The notes under the pieces: model-generated
Told to the model about the DNA's origin: nothing
The model's database searches: none
Seen by the model: only the letters and a program-made list of their open reading frames with translations
Part shown: positions 32,651-35,051 of the stretch, one piece after another
Layout of the letters: the number at the start of each line of letters is the position of its first letter
Numbering within the stretch: the stretch's first letter is position 1
Translations under genes and position numbers: made by a program
From: Oscillospiraceae bacterium
GTDB taxonomy: Bacteria > Bacillota > Clostridia > WRLR01
DNA: 35,051 bases
Assembly: GCA_009777515.1 (NCBI GenBank)
Contig: WRLR01000035.1
Coordinates: 1 to 35,051 of the forward strand
Direction: 5' to 3'

Positions 32651-33589
32651 CTAGCCCTTCACCGCGCCGATGGTTAGGCCGCTGATGAAATAGCGCTGGA
32701 AAAACGGGTATGCGAATATGATTGGCCCGATGGCGGCGACCGCCATGGCCATGCGCAGCGTCTCCGACGGCATGGTGGCCAGCATCGTCATCATCTCCTC
32801 TGCCGACATCGTACCCGCCGCAATGTTTCGCTGCAGCTCCTGCAGGTTCATCAGCGCCCTCATCATGACAAACTGCAGCGGGTAAAACTGCTTGTTTGTG
32901 ATGTACAGCAATGCGCGGAACCAATCGTTCCAGAACCCGAACAGCGCGAATAGCCCGATTGTGGCGAGCATCGGAAGCGAGAGAGGCAGCACTATGCGGA
33001 ACAGGCAGCGCATCTCGCCCGCACCATCTATGCGCGCCGACTCCAAAAGCGACGGCGGCACGCTAATGCGGAAAAACGTCCGCGCTATTATAATGTAAAA
33101 AGGGCTGCCGAGCGCGGGGAGGATCATGGCCCATATCTTGTCCCGCAGCCCAAGCACTGTGGCGTTGATCAGATAGCTCGCGGTCAGCCCACCGCTGAAC
33201 AGCATCGTCACTATAATCAGCATGGAGAAGAAATTGCGGAACGGAAAGTCCATACGGGATATCGGGTACGCGTACATCACGGTCACGAGCAGGCAGCCAA
33301 GGGTGCCGACGACCGAAATGAATATAGTGACCATGTAGGCGTTGACCAAAACGTCCGGTTTCTGGAAAAGGAAGCGGTACGCCTCCAGCGTCAGCTCCCT
33401 GGGGAAAAACTGGTAGCCGTCCAGCAGCAGGACTTGTTCCGGGGTAAATGATATCATGACAAGCAGCAGTACCGGCGCGACGCTGACGATGGCCATCGAC
33501 GCGAACACGACATGCAAAACGCCGTTGACATACCACGGGACGCGGTTGGCAATGCCCTTGGCGAACTGACTCCTCGCGGAAAACGACAT
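32651..33589 (-). CDS. Sugar ABC transporter permease (LplC/YtcP type)
   Basis: The protein is 312 aa with six hydrophobic helices. It has VFASMAIVSVAPVLLLVMISFT, the ITKPQ-like external loop FFPRELTLEAYRFLF, and the cytoplasmic EAA loop in LLESARIDGAGEMRCLFRIVLPLSLP, which docks the ATPase. With the other permease it forms the membrane channel of a CUT1-type sugar importer. GAGGGGGGA precedes the ATG. It starts 15 bp after the upstream permease gene, so the two are co-transcribed. No ATPase gene is in the window. Confidence 0.93.
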   Translation of the reverse strand: MSFSARSQFAKGIANRVPWYVNGVLHVVFASMAIVSVAPVLLLVMISFTPEQVLLLDGYQFFPRELTLEAYRFLFQKPDVLVNAYMVTIFISVVGTLGCLLVTVMYAYPISRMDFPFRNFFSMLIIVTMLFSGGLTASYLINATVLGLRDKIWAMILPALGSPFYIIIARTFFRISVPPSLLESARIDGAGEMRCLFRIVLPLSLPMLATIGLFALFGFWNDWFRALLYITNKQFYPLQFVMMRALMNLQELQRNIAAGTMSAEEMMTMLATMPSETLRMAMAVAAIGPIIFAYPFFQRYFISGLTIGAVKG

Positions 33590-33604
33590 TTCAAATCCCC
33601 CCTC

Positions 33605-34570
33605 TTAAAACAGCGCCTGCGAATCATCCAGCCGCTTGACCAGATAGTTCGCCGATATCACGGTGATCGCGCCGACGACCGACTGGAACACGCTCGCCGC
33701 CGACGACATGCCAATGTTGTTGAGCTGGACCAGCGCCCTGTAGACATATGTGTCTATCACGTCCGTGACTTCGTAGAGCATGACCGAGTTCATCGGGACC
33801 TGGTAAAACAGCCCGAAGTCGGCGCGGAATATGCGGCCCAGCGCCAGCAGGAACATGATGACCATCGTCGGCGTAAGTTGCGGCAGCGTGATCTTTGTGA
33901 TTTGCGCCCATTTGCCCGCGCCATCGATCACCGCCGCTTCATACAGCTCCTTGTCCAGCCCGGCGATGGACGCGAGGTATACAATGCTTTGGTAGCCCAG
34001 CCCCTTCCACCAGTGGGTGATTGGTAGTATAAAAGGCCAATATTTCGGCTCGTAGTACCAGTTGATGCCGAAAAACCCCATGCTTTCGCGGATTTTGTTA
34101 AAAAAGCCGTACTGCGGGTTCAAGAACCCATACACCAGGTACGCCACGACGACCATGGACAAAAAGTACGGCAGGATGATGAGCGTCTGGTAGAATTTCG
34201 TCGCCTTCGCCTGCCATATCTCCCGCATGAGCACCGCGACGCCCACAGCCAGGAACACGTCGGAGATGATGAACAGCAGATTGTACATAATGGTGTTGCG
34301 CGTAATCCGCCAAGCGTCCGTCGTCGCGAACAGGAACTTGAAATTATCCAGCCCCACAAACGGGCTCCCCAATATGCCCAACTGGTAGTTGATTTTCTTG
34401 AACGCGATGATGACGCCGAACATCGGCAGATAGCTGAACAGGATGAAGACAAGAAGCCCCGGTAGCAGCATTATAAGGAGCGCTTTATACTTAAAGCAGT
34501 TCCTTAAGAACCTGGACAGCTTTGTGCCTTTCTTTGAAAACGTCTGGGCGCCGATTTTCGCAACGCTCAT
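33605..34570 (-). CDS. Sugar ABC transporter permease (LplB type)
   Basis: The protein is 321 aa with six hydrophobic helices after a basic N terminus. It shows LLIMLLPGLLVFILFSYLPMFGVIIAF, FVGLDNFKFLF and the EAA loop in LYEAAVIDGAGKWAQITKITLPQL. It pairs with the downstream permease as the channel of the sugar importer. GGGGGGA lies before the ATG. This is the first gene after the promoter and inverted repeat at 34634-34732, so it heads the operon of permease, permease, binding protein and dehydratase. B. subtilis relatives share a common MsmX ATPase, which is likely here. Confidence 0.93.
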   Translation of the reverse strand: MSVAKIGAQTFSKKGTKLSRFLRNCFKYKALLIMLLPGLLVFILFSYLPMFGVIIAFKKINYQLGILGSPFVGLDNFKFLFATTDAWRITRNTIMYNLLFIISDVFLAVGVAVLMREIWQAKATKFYQTLIILPYFLSMVVVAYLVYGFLNPQYGFFNKIRESMGFFGINWYYEPKYWPFILPITHWWKGLGYQSIVYLASIAGLDKELYEAAVIDGAGKWAQITKITLPQLTPTMVIMFLLALGRIFRADFGLFYQVPMNSVMLYEVTDVIDTYVYRALVQLNNIGMSSAASVFQSVVGAITVISANYLVKRLDDSQALF

Positions 34571-34633
34571 ATATCGTCCCCCCTAAGACGGGTATTATGT
34601 GCCGTGCCTGCTTCGTAAAACAGCCATAGCCAT

Positions 34634-34667
34634 GCACTAATGCACACATTCATTCATACATTAGTGC
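34634..34667. promoter_or_regulatory. Inverted repeat in the importer leader
   Basis: GCACTAATG (34634-34642) and CATTAGTGC (34659-34667) are perfect reverse complements 16 bp apart. They lie 30 to 63 bp after the predicted start of transcription, where a repressor would block elongation, or an RNA hairpin would form. Confidence 0.5.
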
Positions 34668-34703
34668 GCTATTCCATATAACAATTTTCAATGAAGTGGC
34701 AAT

Positions 34704-34732
34704 ATAATATATTAACTTATTTTTACTGTCAA
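34704..34732 (-). promoter_or_regulatory. Sigma-A promoter of the sugar importer operon
   Basis: On the minus strand TTGACA (34727-34732) and TATTAT (34704-34709) are exactly 17 bp apart, an almost ideal sigma-A promoter. The leader to the ATG at 34570 would be about 127 nt. Confidence 0.8.
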
Positions 34733-34753
34733 GAACCGATAACCACTATATGC

Positions 34754-35051
34754 CTACACCCAATGCTCCGTGGGCAGCGTGATGCGCTGGCCCGTGGCGG
34801 CGGAGCGGAAACCGGCGTCCAGCAGTGCCATCGCCCCAAGGTTGACCGGCATGTCGAGGGTCGGGTGCAGCGCGTCGCCCGTTTTGAGGCAATGCGCCAG
34901 TTCGAGCGCCGTGTTGGCGCGGTGCGCGGGCAGCGGCTCGGGCGTATGCACCTCGGAAGGCTCGTATGTGCTGCGCTCCTTATATATCTTTACATCCCCC
35001 GAGTCCACCACCAGCGCGCCCTCCAGCCCATGCACGATGGGGCCGGCGGGG
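34754..35051 (-). CDS. Gfo/Idh/MocA-type oxidoreductase, C-terminal part (cut by window edge)
   Basis: Only about 99 codons are visible, open to the right edge of the window. The segment PAGPIVHGLEGALVVDSGDVKI is a C-domain strand pair. It is followed by RANTALELAHCLKTGDALHPTLDMPVNLGAMALLDAGFRSAATGQRITLP, the usual ending of Gfo/Idh/MocA dehydrogenases in which a helix leads to the final substrate-site region. The N-terminal NAD domain lies outside. It precedes the importer operon on the same strand but is separated by a strong promoter. It could oxidise the imported sugar. Confidence 0.7.
   Translation of the reverse strand, partial: PAGPIVHGLEGALVVDSGDVKIYKERSTYEPSEVHTPEPLPAHRANTALELAHCLKTGDALHPTLDMPVNLGAMALLDAGFRSAATGQRITLPTEHWV

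Overview
The window reads as a chromosomal segment of an uncultured anaerobic Gram-positive bacterium, most likely a Clostridia member. Supporting genes are minD-minE followed by an mgsA homologue, an AddB-type (not RecB-type) recombination nuclease, an Nfn-type flavoprotein pair, a PdaA-like deacetylase, a PrsA-like lipoprotein foldase and an LplB/YtcP/LipO-type sugar importer. Nothing specific to an outer membrane is seen. I cannot name a genus. I support 27 protein genes, two of them cut by the window edges. I see no rRNA, tRNA, CRISPR array or transposase gene.

Layout. 1-508: partial phosphotransferase (-). 825-7795 (+): mannonate dehydratase, addB, metallophosphoesterase, Gfo/Idh/MocA oxidoreductase. 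8026-10397 (+): DUF4330 protein and O-antigen-ligase-type protein. 10416-16735 (-): AT-rich lipoprotein, GT4 glycosyltransferase, MATE transporter, PPIase lipoprotein, sirtuin. 16970-22237 (-): lipid kinase, hybrid histidine kinase and GGDEF response regulator, very likely one operon. 22744-28135 (+): minD, minE, mgsA-like, polysaccharide deacetylase, nfnA, nfnB. 28185-35051 (-): sugar importer (two permeases and a binding lipoprotein), ManD/RspA-type dehydratase, sugar isomerase and the end of an oxidoreductase. The last block looks like uptake and catabolism of a uronate-type or other acid sugar. UxuA at the other end belongs to the same chemistry.

The most unusual property is repeated DNA. 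Short minisatellites of 9 to 21 bp lie in leaders (653-722, 22565-22603), across stop codons (12784-12828, 30490-30573) and inside reading frames. In-frame arrays put low-complexity peptides into the ATP-binding domain of the histidine kinase, both ends of the lipid kinase, three sites in AddB, the region before the deacetylase signal peptide, and the N terminus of the ligase. There are also mobile-looking hairpin elements. A near-identical ~130-bp element occurs in opposite orientations at 16766-16894 and 29038-29168, each time about 30 bp in front of a start codon. A different four-hairpin element sits at 22261-22368, and a hairpin cluster fills 32390-32642.

Other points worth attention are an MgsA homologue that has lost several conserved active-site residues, addB without addA, minDE without minC, and a clean sigma-A promoter with an inverted repeat before the sugar importer operon.
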